64,000 nucleotides of DNA, from NCBI GenBank assembly GCA_016933045.1, contig JAFGBR010000058.1, forward strand, positions 1 to 64,000, in the 5' to 3' direction. Origin of the DNA: Marinilabiliaceae bacterium. Its GTDB lineage: Bacteria; Bacteroidota; Bacteroidia; Bacteroidales; Marinilabiliaceae. Positions 1-9,105 of the stretch are shown piece after piece. How positions within the stretch are numbered: the first letter of the stretch is position 1; every line of letters begins with the position of its first letter. The notes below the pieces were generated by a model, which saw only the letters and a list, made by a program, of their open reading frames with translations, ran no database searches and had not been told where the DNA came from. A program made the position numbers and the translations under genes.

Positions 1-84
1 ATTAACATTTGTTGCGCTAGCTCCTTGAATTCACCGGGAGTGTTTATATATGTAACACTCTCTCTTATTTAAAAAGATATTTTA

Positions 85-426
85 TTAAATGAACTGAACA
101 CATTCACGAGCAATTTTTTGGTTGTATTCCAATGCAAGTGATTTGTAATTAACAAGGTCAACAATTGTTCCAATAAAGCATAAGCCACCGGTAAAAATGT
201 AAAGTATTCCCATTCCAATCTGGTTTATCATAAAACGTTGTATTCCTGCAATTATAAAAAATCCAAGTAATGTTGTGAGAAGAATAGTTTGAGGGTCTTT
301 TCTTCGCGAACGATACATCATTGTGAAATTTCGAATTTGCTCATCAGATTTTTCTTTCATCAGCATATCTAAATAAATAGCTTCGTCCATTTCAATTTCA
401 GGTAGAAACTGTAGAATTCTGTTCAT
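85..426 (-). CDS. TM2-domain membrane protein
   Basis: Small inner-membrane protein of about 113 residues. The N-terminal part (MNRILQFLPEIEMDEA) is acidic and soluble. It is followed by a basic stretch (YRSRRKDP) and two hydrophobic segments (LLTTLLGFFIIAGIQRF and GILYIFTGGLCFIGTIVDLV), which is the TM2 layout. The reading frame is open to 534, but I place the start at the ATG at 426 because the upstream extension is a leucine-rich read-through of the neighbouring gene's coding sequence. With this start the gene overlaps the end of the DUF2752 gene by 29 bases. TM2 and DUF2752 genes are often neighbours in Bacteroidota. The function is unknown; the family is only loosely linked to membrane stress or signalling. 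Confidence 0.8.
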   Translation of the reverse strand: MNRILQFLPEIEMDEAIYLDMLMKEKSDEQIRNFTMMYRSRRKDPQTILLTTLLGFFIIAGIQRFMINQIGMGILYIFTGGLCFIGTIVDLVNYKSLALEYNQKIARECVQFI

Positions 427-745
427 AATTAATAGTGTTAGGTATTTTATTTGATTTAAAAAGTATGGTATAGCTTCTTTTAATAAGAATAATAACAGCA
501 AAAGCACCAAGTGGATGAGTCTGAAATGACTCAATAAATTTTAAGCGAAATAATAAAGCTATTGAATGTCCCAATCCACAGCCGGGACAAAAATCAAACC
601 CCAGATAATGAAACAGGCATAGCGAATAATGCTTTTCACCGTAAGGATTAGATAATGCCAAAGCAAGTATTGATGAGATCCAGAACCATGCTTCGAGATG
701 TGACCATCTGAAGCTGTATTGTCTTATTTTGTTTTTTATATTCAA
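398..745 (-). CDS. DUF2752 family membrane protein
   Basis: A 115-residue protein with three hydrophobic segments. It carries the family hallmark FDFCPGCGLGHSIALLFR: a CPxCG pair at the start of a membrane helix, followed by a conserved histidine. The N-terminus is short and basic (MNIKNKIRQYSFRW). The cysteine pair could bind metal or be redox active, but no function is established for the family. Its 3' end overlaps the start of the TM2-domain gene, so the two are probably translationally coupled. The 123 bases upstream, to the stop of the nucleoside kinase gene, hold no other gene. Confidence 0.8.
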   Translation of the reverse strand: MNIKNKIRQYSFRWSHLEAWFWISSILALALSNPYGEKHYSLCLFHYLGFDFCPGCGLGHSIALLFRLKFIESFQTHPLGAFAVIILIKRSYTILFKSNKIPNTINYEQNSTVST

Positions 746-868
746 TTTTTTTATGTAAAAATGAAGTTAGTGTTTTTTTGTAGGTGTAATTATAATTATT
801 GATAATTATTTTTGTCATTGCTTATAGTTCGTACAAGCAATGAAGAAACCTATTTATAAATTTTTACT

Positions 869-2536
869 TTAGTAACTAAAGCTACTTCCTCCTAAAAATT
901 CTCTAACAATAGAAGTAGGTGGTATTTCGCGAGGTGATATGGGTTTGAAATATCGGAAGAATTTCAATAATCGTGTCGATTCGGCATATTCAGGTTGGTT
1001 TGGTTGAACTTGTAATAGAATAGGTTCAACAAAAGGTTTTAGTACCGGTAGTTCGTAAATTAGTGCTGAATTAAACATTACATCAGCCTCTTCCTGGTAT
1101 GGAAAAATATGTTTCTTTTCGCCACGGCGAACGCTTGGCCAGCGCGAAATGGTTTCTTTAGCCGAATAATTACGGTATTTGTAGTCACGTACAATTCTTC
1201 GAATAAGTCGGTTGTCTGTTGTGGGTATTCGATTGTGATCATCAACATTAATTGATGTTAATGCCGAAACATAAACTTTAAATTTCGATTCGGCAGGTAT
1301 GGAATGAGTTAGTTTAGGATTTAATCCATGTATTCCTTCAATAATAAGAATATTATCGGGTTTCATTTGTATCATTTCGCCATCGTACACGCGCTGTCCT
1401 TTTTCAAACGAAAATTTTGGTATTTCAACCTCTTTACCTTTAAGTAAATCAATTAATTGCTGATTAAAAAGTTCAATATCCAATGCTTCAAGAGATTCAA
1501 AATCGTATTCTCCATGTTCATCTTTAGGCGTGTGTTCGCGATCAACAAAATAGTTGTCTAGCGATAAATTGAGTGGCTTTAAGCCTGATACTTTAAGTTG
1601 AATTGCTAATCGTTTACTAAATGTAGTTTTGCCACTCGATGAAGGACCACTTATTAAAACAATTTTTATTTTTCCATTTTGTGATGATATCTGGTCGGCA
1701 ATTTGGGCTATTTTTTTTTCGTGTAGTGCCTCAGCAATTTTAATTATGTCTTCGGTGTTTTTGGCATCGCATTTTTTATTGAGTTCGCCAATATTACTAA
1801 CATTTAAAATGCGATTCCAGTTGGTGTGTTCTCTAAATATTTCGAACATTTTGTTTTGAATAATGAGGTCTTCAACCATATCGGGTTGATCTTGCCGTGG
1901 TAGTTGAAGCAGCATGCCATTGAAGTATTTATTCAAATCGAAAACCTGTAAATATCGGGTGCTTGGAACTAAGAAACCGTAATATGTATCGGCTAGCCCG
2001 TCTAATGTATAATACGAAGTATAAACGTTGCCCCGGTGTTTCATCACTTCGGCTTTATCGAGAAGGTTTTGCTTTTCGAATAATTCAACAACTTTATCTG
2101 TTTCGGCCTGGTGTTTAACAAACGGAATGTCCATTTTAACCAGTTCTCTCATGCGTTTACCAATATTTAAAACGTCTTGTATGCTAACGGGATTGTTTGT
2201 ATTGTGAATTTCGCAATATATTCCACGAGAAACAGAGTGTTCAATTGTTAGTTTGGCTTGAGGGAATAAATCGTTGACTGCTTTGTATAGTAAGAAATAC
2301 ATACTTCGCATGTACATTCTAATTCCTTCGTTGTGTGTAACATCAATAAACTGGACATTTTTTGGGTGGTAAACTTCAAAGTTAAGATCGGTTAATTTAT
2401 TGTTGACAAGAGCCCCTATAATAGGAGCTTTCATTTGTATATTAAGATCTTTTGATATTTCGAGTAGAGTTGTTTCTTTCGGATATTCTTTGATGACGTT
2501 ATTGTTTATGCACTTAATAGGAACTGTTTTTATCAT
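869..2536 (-). CDS. TGS-domain nucleoside (uridine-like) kinase
   Basis: A 555-residue cytoplasmic protein with a Bacteroidota-typical fusion. A TGS-like domain lies at about residues 1-65 (IKTVPIKCINNNVIKEYP). Next comes a region resembling the second additional domain of threonyl-tRNA synthetase (about 70-250, with HSVSRGIYCEIH). A C-terminal uridine kinase/phosphoribulokinase P-loop domain follows, with the Walker A motif GPSSSGKTT near residues 297-305. Further kinase motifs are LNLSLDNYFVDREHTP and LIIEGIHGLNP. Homologues are usually annotated as nucleoside kinase or uridine kinase; the role of the synthetase-like half is unknown, and nucleotide salvage is the likely pathway. A TAGTTTTG -7 element lies on the minus strand at 2565-2558, about 20 bases upstream of the start. 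Confidence 0.88.
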   Translation of the reverse strand: MIKTVPIKCINNNVIKEYPKETTLLEISKDLNIQMKAPIIGALVNNKLTDLNFEVYHPKNVQFIDVTHNEGIRMYMRSMYFLLYKAVNDLFPQAKLTIEHSVSRGIYCEIHNTNNPVSIQDVLNIGKRMRELVKMDIPFVKHQAETDKVVELFEKQNLLDKAEVMKHRGNVYTSYYTLDGLADTYYGFLVPSTRYLQVFDLNKYFNGMLLQLPRQDQPDMVEDLIIQNKMFEIFREHTNWNRILNVSNIGELNKKCDAKNTEDIIKIAEALHEKKIAQIADQISSQNGKIKIVLISGPSSSGKTTFSKRLAIQLKVSGLKPLNLSLDNYFVDREHTPKDEHGEYDFESLEALDIELFNQQLIDLLKGKEVEIPKFSFEKGQRVYDGEMIQMKPDNILIIEGIHGLNPKLTHSIPAESKFKVYVSALTSINVDDHNRIPTTDNRLIRRIVRDYKYRNYSAKETISRWPSVRRGEKKHIFPYQEEADVMFNSALIYELPVLKPFVEPILLQVQPNQPEYAESTRLLKFFRYFKPISPREIPPTSIVREFLGGSSFSY

Positions 2537-2598
2537 GGATAATTCTCTTTTAGTTTACAAAACTAAAGTAGCTATTTTAGTGCATATTATAAAATTAA

Positions 2599-5457
2599 TT
2601 ACTTTAACTCATCTCGAAGAAACTGTGCTGTGTAGCTCGATGGATGTTTTGCAACTTCTTCGGGTGTTCCTGAGCAAACTATTTCACCGCCATTTCTACC
2701 TCCATCGGGGCCAATATCGATTATATGATCGGCTACTTTTATTACATCTAAATTGTGCTCAATTACAATAACGGTGTTTCCTTTTTCAAGTAAACGGTTT
2801 AATACACCTAATAAAATTCTGATATCTTCGAAGTGCAAGCCGGTTGTAGGTTCGTCTAAAATATATATTGTTTTTCCGGTGTCTTTTTTTGCAAGTTCGG
2901 TTGATAGTTTGATGCGTTGCGACTCTCCACCCGAAAGGGTTGTAGATGGTTGTCCGAGGGTTATATAGCCCAGTCCAACATCTTGAATGACCTTAATTTT
3001 ATGAAGAATTGAGGGTATGTTTTCGAAAAATTCAACAGCCTGGTTTATAGTCATGTTAAGAACATCGCTGATGGTTTTTCCTTTGTAACGTACTTCAAGT
3101 GTTTCACGATTGTAGCGTTTGCCATCGCAGTCGGGGCAATGAACCATTACATCAGGAAGGAAATTCATTTCAATAACCTGAACACCTCCTCCTTTACAGG
3201 TTTCGCATCGCCCTCCTGACACATTGAATGAAAAACGTCCGGGTTTGTATGCTCTGATTTTTGATTCGGGGAGCTCGGCATACAGTTTTCTTATTTCGTC
3301 GAATACCTTTGTGTATGTAGCAGGGTTCGATCGTGGGGTGCGGCCAATTGGGGCCTGATCTACGTCAACTACCTTATCGATGTATTCAAGACCTTCGATA
3401 GAGTCGTATTCTAAAGGATCTTTAACCGATTTGTAGATGTATTGATTTAATATTGGGTATAATGTTTCATTTATTAATGTTGATTTTCCGCTTCCCGATA
3501 CTCCTGTAATACAAATAAATTTGCCTAATGGGAATTGGGCGGTAATATTTTTTAGGTTGTTGCCCTTTGCTCCTTTAATAATGATTTTTTGATCATTGCC
3601 ATCACGTCTTACTTTTGGTACAGGTATAGTTAATCGTTTTGCTAAAAAATCGGCAGTTAGAGATTTGCTTGCCAGCATTTCGGCAGGGGTGCCCTGTGCT
3701 ACAATTTCGCCTCCATGAATTCCGGCACGTGGTCCCATATCAATGATGTGATCAGCAGCCAGCATCATGTCACGATCGTGCTCAACAACTAGAACAGAGT
3801 TTCCCGAGTCACGTAATTGCGAAAGTGAGTTGATGAGTCGATGATTGTCTTTCTGATGTAGTCCTATGCTTGGTTCATCTAAAATATAAAGCACATTCAC
3901 TAACTGAGATCCAATTTGAGTAGCCAGTCTTATACGTTGACTTTCACCCCCAGAGAGTGTTACTGCACTTCGGTTGAGCGATAGGTAATCCAATCCAACA
4001 TCAATCAAAAAACTTAGCCGGCTACGAATTTCTTTTAAAATTTCGGTGGCAATACTTTTTTGTTTGTCTGAAAGATGTTTCTCTACATTTTTAAACCAAT
4101 TAGCAAGAATAGATAAGTCCATTTCGGCCAATTCGGAAATGTTTTTATCGGCTATTTTAAAATGTCGGGCTTCTTTGTTAAGTCTTAAGCCATTACATTC
4201 GGGGCATTTTATGGTTTGAATGAATTGATTGGCCCATTTGCGAGCTTTTTCAGAGGTGTCGTTATCTTGTTGGTCAATTATGTATTTAACAACTCCCTGG
4301 AAACTTAAAAAGTAATTTGTTTGAGTGCCAAGAGGTGTGTTTTTAAGTTTTATAGGTTCGCTTGATCCATGCAAAATAATATCAAGTGCCTCTTCTGGAA
4401 TATCTTTAATAGGTGTTTTAAGTTTAAAGCCGTGTTCTTCGGCAATGGCTTCAATTTGCCAAAAAATAAGAGAATTTTTGTGTTTTCCCAGTGGTGCAAT
4501 TCCTCCCTGGAAAATCGATTGCGTTGGGTCGGGAATAATTTTGTTAATATCCACTTCGTCAATTTGCCCAAGTCCTTTACACTTGCTGCAAGCCCCTTGT
4601 GGTGAGTTAAATGAAAAAGAGTGTGGGGCAGGTTCGTTATATGAAATTCCGGTTGTAGGGCACATTAACAAGCGGCTGTAATAGCGCGATTCGTTGGTTT
4701 CTTTTTCGATTACCATCATAATGCCTTTGCCTTGTTTCAAGGCAAGTTTAATCGATTCGGAAAGTCGTTTAGTGTCATCTGGTGAAACGTGAATCCGATC
4801 GATAACCAATTCGATAAAGTGGTTTTTGTAACGATCTACTTTCATTCCATAAACCAATTCTTTTATCTCACCATCAACGCGAACGTGTATAAACCCTTTT
4901 TTGCGTATTTGTTCAAACAGTTCTTTATAATGCCCTTTACGGCCTTTGACTAAGGGGGCAACTATGTATACTTTTTTGTTGTTGAAGTTTTCAAGAATAA
5001 GATCCTGAATTTGTTGGTCGGTGTATTTTACCATTTTTTCACCTGTTTCATACGAATAAGCCTCTCCGGCTCTGGCGTAAAGTAAACGCAGAAAGTCGTA
5101 TATTTCGGTAATGGTTCCGACTGTTGATCGAGGGTTTTTATTGGTTGTTTTTTGTTCGATTGATATCACAGGACTTAAGCCTGTTATCTGATCTACATCT
5201 GGCCGTTCCATGCCGCCTAAAAACTGGCGGGCATAAGCCGAGAATGTTTCGATGTATCGGCGCTGGCCTTCGGCATAAATAGTGTCGAAGGCCAATGATG
5301 ATTTACCACTTCCGCTTAATCCGGTAATAACAACCAATTGATTGCGTGGAATTGTGATGTCAATATTTTGAAGATTGTGAACTCTTGCTCCAAAAACCTG
5401 TATAGCATCTTCTTCAACCTCAATTTGCTCGTCTCTTATGTCGTCCTTCTGATTCAA
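2599..5457 (-). CDS. uvrA: Excinuclease ABC subunit A
   Basis: A 952-residue DNA damage-recognition ATPase of nucleotide excision repair; it loads UvrB on lesions. There are two ABC modules. The first Walker A is GLSGSGKSS at residues 46-54 and the second, GVSGSGKST, is near residue 655. Both signature motifs are present (LSGGESQRIRLATQIG and LSGGESQRIKLSTEL). The C-terminal zinc finger is intact (CETCKGGG...CPDCDGKRY). The first zinc module reads CPTTG...CSKC, so one of its usual four cysteines is replaced by threonine. A TATTTTTG -7 element lies at 5491-5484 on the minus strand, with no convincing -33. The product is near-certain from length and motifs. Confidence 0.98.
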   Translation of the reverse strand: MNQKDDIRDEQIEVEEDAIQVFGARVHNLQNIDITIPRNQLVVITGLSGSGKSSLAFDTIYAEGQRRYIETFSAYARQFLGGMERPDVDQITGLSPVISIEQKTTNKNPRSTVGTITEIYDFLRLLYARAGEAYSYETGEKMVKYTDQQIQDLILENFNNKKVYIVAPLVKGRKGHYKELFEQIRKKGFIHVRVDGEIKELVYGMKVDRYKNHFIELVIDRIHVSPDDTKRLSESIKLALKQGKGIMMVIEKETNESRYYSRLLMCPTTGISYNEPAPHSFSFNSPQGACSKCKGLGQIDEVDINKIIPDPTQSIFQGGIAPLGKHKNSLIFWQIEAIAEEHGFKLKTPIKDIPEEALDIILHGSSEPIKLKNTPLGTQTNYFLSFQGVVKYIIDQQDNDTSEKARKWANQFIQTIKCPECNGLRLNKEARHFKIADKNISELAEMDLSILANWFKNVEKHLSDKQKSIATEILKEIRSRLSFLIDVGLDYLSLNRSAVTLSGGESQRIRLATQIGSQLVNVLYILDEPSIGLHQKDNHRLINSLSQLRDSGNSVLVVEHDRDMMLAADHIIDMGPRAGIHGGEIVAQGTPAEMLASKSLTADFLAKRLTIPVPKVRRDGNDQKIIIKGAKGNNLKNITAQFPLGKFICITGVSGSGKSTLINETLYPILNQYIYKSVKDPLEYDSIEGLEYIDKVVDVDQAPIGRTPRSNPATYTKVFDEIRKLYAELPESKIRAYKPGRFSFNVSGGRCETCKGGGVQVIEMNFLPDVMVHCPDCDGKRYNRETLEVRYKGKTISDVLNMTINQAVEFFENIPSILHKIKVIQDVGLGYITLGQPSTTLSGGESQRIKLSTELAKKDTGKTIYILDEPTTGLHFEDIRILLGVLNRLLEKGNTVIVIEHNLDVIKVADHIIDIGPDGGRNGGEIVCSGTPEEVAKHPSSYTAQFLRDELK

Positions 5458-5624
5458 ATTTGTTGTTGTTCAATAGTGAATTGCAAAAATAGTAAAAGAT
5501 TTTGGGGATAAGTTTTATGTATACACAAAGTATCAAATACCTCAAATTTTTTATTAGTTATGTTTAGTTGTTTTTCTGATTGATGGAGTTATTCGAATAT
5601 TTTACATTAACAATTGACGTTAAT

Positions 5625-6611
5625 TCATGGATTTATTGATAATTCTGAAGTGTCATTTTTAAGGTTTGATATCGGGAGTTTAATAAAATAGCTTTTCTCT
5701 TTTGAAATTGTAAGTTGGGTTTCTCTTAACCATGGGTTTAGATTTTTTAGTTCTTTATAAGTAACTCCGTTAGATTTTGCAAACTCAGCAATGTCAGTTA
5801 TAGATTCAGTTATTTCTAAGTTGTAAGTCTTTAATTGTAGATATAGTTCGTCCTGAGTAACCACAAAGCCATATTTTTGTGGATCTGATAAAATAGTTTT
5901 TGCAGCTAAAATACGATATATATATCTTCCTGTCTCTTCGCCAAAAAGCAAATCATAATAATTTGTTTCTTTTTGACGATTTATTTGTTTTTGAATGCCA
6001 TTTACTCCTGCGTTATATGAAGCAGCTGCAAGGGTCCAGCTGCCTAAAGTTTTTTTAGCTTTTTTAAGGTATTTGCATGCAGCAATAGTTGCTTTTTCTA
6101 TGTGGTATCGTTCATCAACCTCGTTGTTTATTTCCAAGCCGTACGATTTGCCTGTTTCTTTCATAAATTGCCATATCCCAACAGCACCGGCAGGCGACTC
6201 TGCCCGCTCTAAAAAGCTACTTTCGATAAGAGCCAGATATTTAAAATCATCGGGTACAGTATCGGCCTTTAAAATAGGTTCAATAATTGGAAAATATCTG
6301 TTGGAACGTTTTATGAATAACAGGGTTTGCGATTGCCAATAAGAGTTCACCAATAACTCTCGTTCGAAAGCTTCTTTCACTTCGTATTGTTCAATTGGAA
6401 CCAGTTCGTTTGCAAAGTTTAATCCTAAAGGAATTTCGTGTGAAACGATGGCATACGTTTCGGGTGAATTGTTCGGTTCGTTATCTCCGTCGGGTAAAGA
6501 ACTCGAAATAAAAAGCTGCATCGAAAGCAACGAAATAGCTGTTAATGTAACTATTGAAAGGATTTTTATGTGGTTGTTTGAATTATTTGCTCCTATATAC
6601 ATCTCACTCAC
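5625..6611 (-). CDS. Lytic transglycosylase, MltD/SLT family
   Basis: A 328-residue exported muramidase-like enzyme that would cleave the MurNAc-GlcNAc bond of peptidoglycan to give 1,6-anhydro products. A hydrophobic N-terminal signal/anchor lies at about residues 17-38. The SLT domain (about 105-235) has the catalytic-Glu motif ALIESSF (Glu130), the motif GAVGIWQFM, and the helix motif AAASYNAGVNGI. The C-terminus (about 260-320, ITDIAEFAKSNGVTYKELKNLNPWL) resembles one LysM peptidoglycan-binding repeat. The start could be the ATG at 6611 or at 6602. It is a single-gene unit with its own promoter just upstream. Confidence 0.92.
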   Translation of the reverse strand: MSEMYIGANNSNNHIKILSIVTLTAISLLSMQLFISSSLPDGDNEPNNSPETYAIVSHEIPLGLNFANELVPIEQYEVKEAFERELLVNSYWQSQTLLFIKRSNRYFPIIEPILKADTVPDDFKYLALIESSFLERAESPAGAVGIWQFMKETGKSYGLEINNEVDERYHIEKATIAACKYLKKAKKTLGSWTLAAASYNAGVNGIQKQINRQKETNYYDLLFGEETGRYIYRILAAKTILSDPQKYGFVVTQDELYLQLKTYNLEITESITDIAEFAKSNGVTYKELKNLNPWLRETQLTISKEKSYFIKLPISNLKNDTSELSINP

Positions 6612-6624
6612 TTTAACTGTTCCT

Positions 6625-6655
6625 CAAAAATATATTTTTATTATCGATAGGCAAT
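6625..6655 (-). promoter_or_regulatory. Bacteroidota sigma promoter for the lytic transglycosylase
   Basis: On the minus strand, ATTG at 6655-6652 (-33-like) is followed by a 19-base spacer and a perfect TATTTTTG (-7, TAnnTTTG) at 6632-6625. Transcription would start close to 6618, only a few bases before the start codon at 6611 or 6602. Confidence 0.6.
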
Positions 6656-6735
6656 AAACGAAACGCTTTATTTTTAGCGGTATTTATTAATTTATAACGA
6701 TCTTTTTGTATTAATGTTATATTTTTTTGGTTAAT

Positions 6736-6766
6736 AAAAAAGTGGGCTTAATGAGTCCACTTTTTT
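6736..6766 (-). terminator. Terminator of the BlaI-M56/M23 operon
   Basis: A 13-bp stem (arms 6736-6748 and 6754-6766, one G-U pair, 5-base loop) with A- and T-rich flanks works as an intrinsic terminator in either direction. The only transcript expected to reach it is the minus-strand M56/M23 message, 140 bases past its stop. The rest of the 6612-6907 intergenic stretch holds the transglycosylase promoter and nothing else I recognise. Confidence 0.75.
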
Positions 6767-6907
6767 ATTTGATTAGTGTTGTGTTTCAAAACGATTAACT
6801 ATATGAGGCTAATGAATATGTATTAATCGAAGATCGACACAGTTATTATCCATCTTGATAGTTACATTTACCTGATAACAAACAGATATGTCAGTAATGA
6901 AAAATTT

Positions 6908-8665
6908 TCAGTTTTGAATAACCGATGATGGATTAATGTTTTCGCCATTCTTCATTATTTCAAGATGAAGGTGTGGCGCTGTTGACATTCCTGTATTACC
7001 AACGAATGCAATAATATCGCCTTGCTTTACATGATGACCTGCTTCGACTTTAAAATTATTTACGTGAGCATACAGAGAAGAGAAGCCATTGTCGTGATCA
7101 ATAATGAGATAGTTGCCATAACCGGTGGTGTCACTTTGTACTTCACGTACTATTCCGTTGCCAATAGCAATTATTTTGGTGTTGAGTTCGGCTTTATAAT
7201 CAATCGCATTGTGGAATTTCTTAATTTTATAAACAGGATGAATCCTCCATCCCCAACTTGCTGGAATAGAGGCAATTTCGTTTTCTTTAATTGGTAGAAT
7301 AAATGGCTTGCTATTCAAGTTTGCTGAATTACTGGTTGGCCCGATGTTTTTATGTTCAAAATGAATCATGATTGGATACTGGTTTTCAATAGCTTTTTTG
7401 CTGTCAGGATTGCAGTCTTCGTATGGTTTAGAAAATTTTTCGAGTGCCAGTTTGTTTCGCACATCTTTGTATGCTTCCAATACTTCCTGCAACACTTTGT
7501 TTGAAAAATCGTTGTAGCACTTGATATCTTTAGCCAGTAATATTTCTTTAATGTTTGTATTCTGAGTTAGAAATGTTGTTACAAAAGGTTTGATGTCTTG
7601 TATTTCGCCTTTCTTAATGCCCACAAGAATTTCATTTTTCCAGTTGATCAGGATCTGAGTGAAATTCTCTCCAAACTTTTTTTTCTGTAAGGGAGTGCCC
7701 TCAAACCAGAAATAAGTTGAGTCTGGTTTGTCTTTATCAGTTTTTGGCCAATTTTTATTATCAATGTATGAAGTGTTTTCCTCTCCTGAATTGATATCGA
7801 TACAAGCGATGCCAAAAATAAGTGTAGCAATAAGAATTGGAAAAATGATAAGTCCTTTCTTATAAGGATTTGAATGATGTGTTGCCATTTTAATACGTTT
7901 TTTAAGTTGTTGATAACTAAAATGATTAATAAATGGAGAATGGCGTCTGCAGTAAGCCAAATCCAGTACCAAATTGTAATATGATTGAATCGACTCAATT
8001 TCCGAAGTTGTTTTTCGATCGGCCTGAAGCTCATGAACTTCAATTAACGATCGTTTATAAAACATAAGCAGTGGATTGCACCACGAAAGCATCATAAGTA
8101 GTTCAAGAAACATTCTGTCGAACGAATGTTTTTGTTGTACATGAACCGACTCATGTTTTATGATTGTTTTACCGTTGCTGGTGTTTAAGAAATCTTTTGA
8201 TAGAAAAATGAATCTGAAAAACGAGAACGACGGTTGTTTACTTGTAATCACTATCGTATGTTCATCAGATTTCACTTTTTGATGCGTTCTGATATCATGG
8301 GCGATCTTCAACAGATGAGCTATAATGCGAATTGCAAAAACTACTGAAATTGCCAAATAGAGATAGAATAAAATAGTGTTCCAATCTATCATTGTCTGAT
8401 GATTGGTTTGCATTTCGTATGGTTCAAACTGGAACTGGTTCAGAGCGTATTGCCATTGAGGCGCGAAGTTCTGAATCGTATCTACAGGCTTTTCAACGCG
8501 GATATTGATCAACGGTACCGAATACGAGAACACGAGCGATAACAATAAGTACCATCTGTTAAGCGAGAAGAACGATTCGCGCCTTAACCACAACCAGTAA
8601 AACAGATAATGAATTGCAGAGATGCTGGTTGCTTTAATCAGGTAGAGCCAGAAATCACTTATCAT
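6908..8665 (-). CDS. BlaR1-like M56 membrane peptidase fused to M23 endopeptidase
   Basis: A 585-residue membrane protein. The first 290 residues follow the BlaR1/MecR1 plan: membrane helices near 5-27, 34-52 and 96-120, a cytoplasmic gluzincin site HESVH (His171, Glu172, His175) with the downstream motif EVHELQADRK, and a fourth helix near 270-287. In place of the penicillin-sensing domain, about 150 unrecognised residues follow. After these comes a complete M23 (LytM) domain at about 465-585. It has the zinc ligands His485 and Asp489 (FHNAIDYK) and the HLH motif His565/His567 (APHLHLEI). The inferred topology puts M56 inside and M23 in the periplasm. Its first 11 bases overlap the BlaI-type repressor gene, as in bla/mec operons. 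It may therefore sense cell-wall state and cut peptidoglycan; both roles are inference. Confidence 0.9.
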   Translation of the reverse strand: MISDFWLYLIKATSISAIHYLFYWLWLRRESFFSLNRWYLLLSLVFSYSVPLINIRVEKPVDTIQNFAPQWQYALNQFQFEPYEMQTNHQTMIDWNTILFYLYLAISVVFAIRIIAHLLKIAHDIRTHQKVKSDEHTIVITSKQPSFSFFRFIFLSKDFLNTSNGKTIIKHESVHVQQKHSFDRMFLELLMMLSWCNPLLMFYKRSLIEVHELQADRKTTSEIESIQSYYNLVLDLAYCRRHSPFINHFSYQQLKKRIKMATHHSNPYKKGLIIFPILIATLIFGIACIDINSGEENTSYIDNKNWPKTDKDKPDSTYFWFEGTPLQKKKFGENFTQILINWKNEILVGIKKGEIQDIKPFVTTFLTQNTNIKEILLAKDIKCYNDFSNKVLQEVLEAYKDVRNKLALEKFSKPYEDCNPDSKKAIENQYPIMIHFEHKNIGPTSNSANLNSKPFILPIKENEIASIPASWGWRIHPVYKIKKFHNAIDYKAELNTKIIAIGNGIVREVQSDTTGYGNYLIIDHDNGFSSLYAHVNNFKVEAGHHVKQGDIIAFVGNTGMSTAPHLHLEIMKNGENINPSSVIQN

Positions 8666-9035
8666 CTTTTTTTTGTTTAATGGTTTGGTCGATCATGTTT
8701 TTTAATTCTTCAAGTTCTGCTACCGACAAATTGCTTTCGCGTGTGAAGAACGAAGCAAATTGTTTTGGCGAGTTGTTGAAGAAGTTGTTAACCATTTTTG
8801 AGAAGAATGATTTTGTATAGTTTTCTTTTGAAATGGTTGGATAATATTCGTTAATCTTCCCGTAGGTGTTGTGTGCAATAAACCCTTTTTTTACCAAAAC
8901 TCTTATTACAGTCGAAATTGTTGTATAGGCAGGCTTTGGATCGGGGTATTGATCTACGATATCTTTTAAAAAGCCTTTTCCAATGTTCCACAAGTATTGC
9001 ATTACTTGCTCTTCTGCTTTGGTTAATTCTTTCAT
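8655..9035 (-). CDS. BlaI/MecI/CopY-family transcriptional repressor
   Basis: A 126-residue winged-helix repressor. It opens with the family signature (MKELTKAEEQVMQYLW) and the recognition-helix/wing motif AYTTISTVIRVLVKKGFI. A C-terminal helical dimerisation region contains LSVAELEELKNMIDQTI. In BlaI and MecI the partner M56 protease triggers cleavage of the repressor in this C-terminal part. The gene overlaps the M56/M23 gene by 11 bases, so the two are co-translated. Two identical dyads in the promoter are the likely operators, implying autoregulation. Confidence 0.95.
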   Translation of the reverse strand: MKELTKAEEQVMQYLWNIGKGFLKDIVDQYPDPKPAYTTISTVIRVLVKKGFIAHNTYGKINEYYPTISKENYTKSFFSKMVNNFFNNSPKQFASFFTRESNLSVAELEELKNMIDQTIKQKKDDK

Positions 9036-9055
9036 TTTTTAATGATTTGATAAAT

Positions 9056-9086
9056 CAAATATACGACTATAAAAATAGTTATCAAA
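9056..9086 (-). promoter_or_regulatory. Promoter of the BlaI-M56/M23 operon with embedded operator
   Basis: On the minus strand, TTTG at 9086-9083 and TATATTTG at 9063-9056 are separated by exactly 19 bases, a full match to the Bacteroidota consensus. The dyad ACTAT-AAAA-ATAGT (9066-9079) fills the space between the two elements, so a bound repressor would block RNA polymerase. The inferred start is near 9050, about 15 bases before the repressor gene. Confidence 0.8.
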
Positions 9087-9105
9087 TTATTTTTATAAAT
9101 AAATG

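Noticed and set aside
38-60. Hairpin gagtgtt/aacactc as a terminator of the TM2 gene
   Set aside because: The stem is only 7 bp and no T run follows on the minus strand. It is too weak to call.
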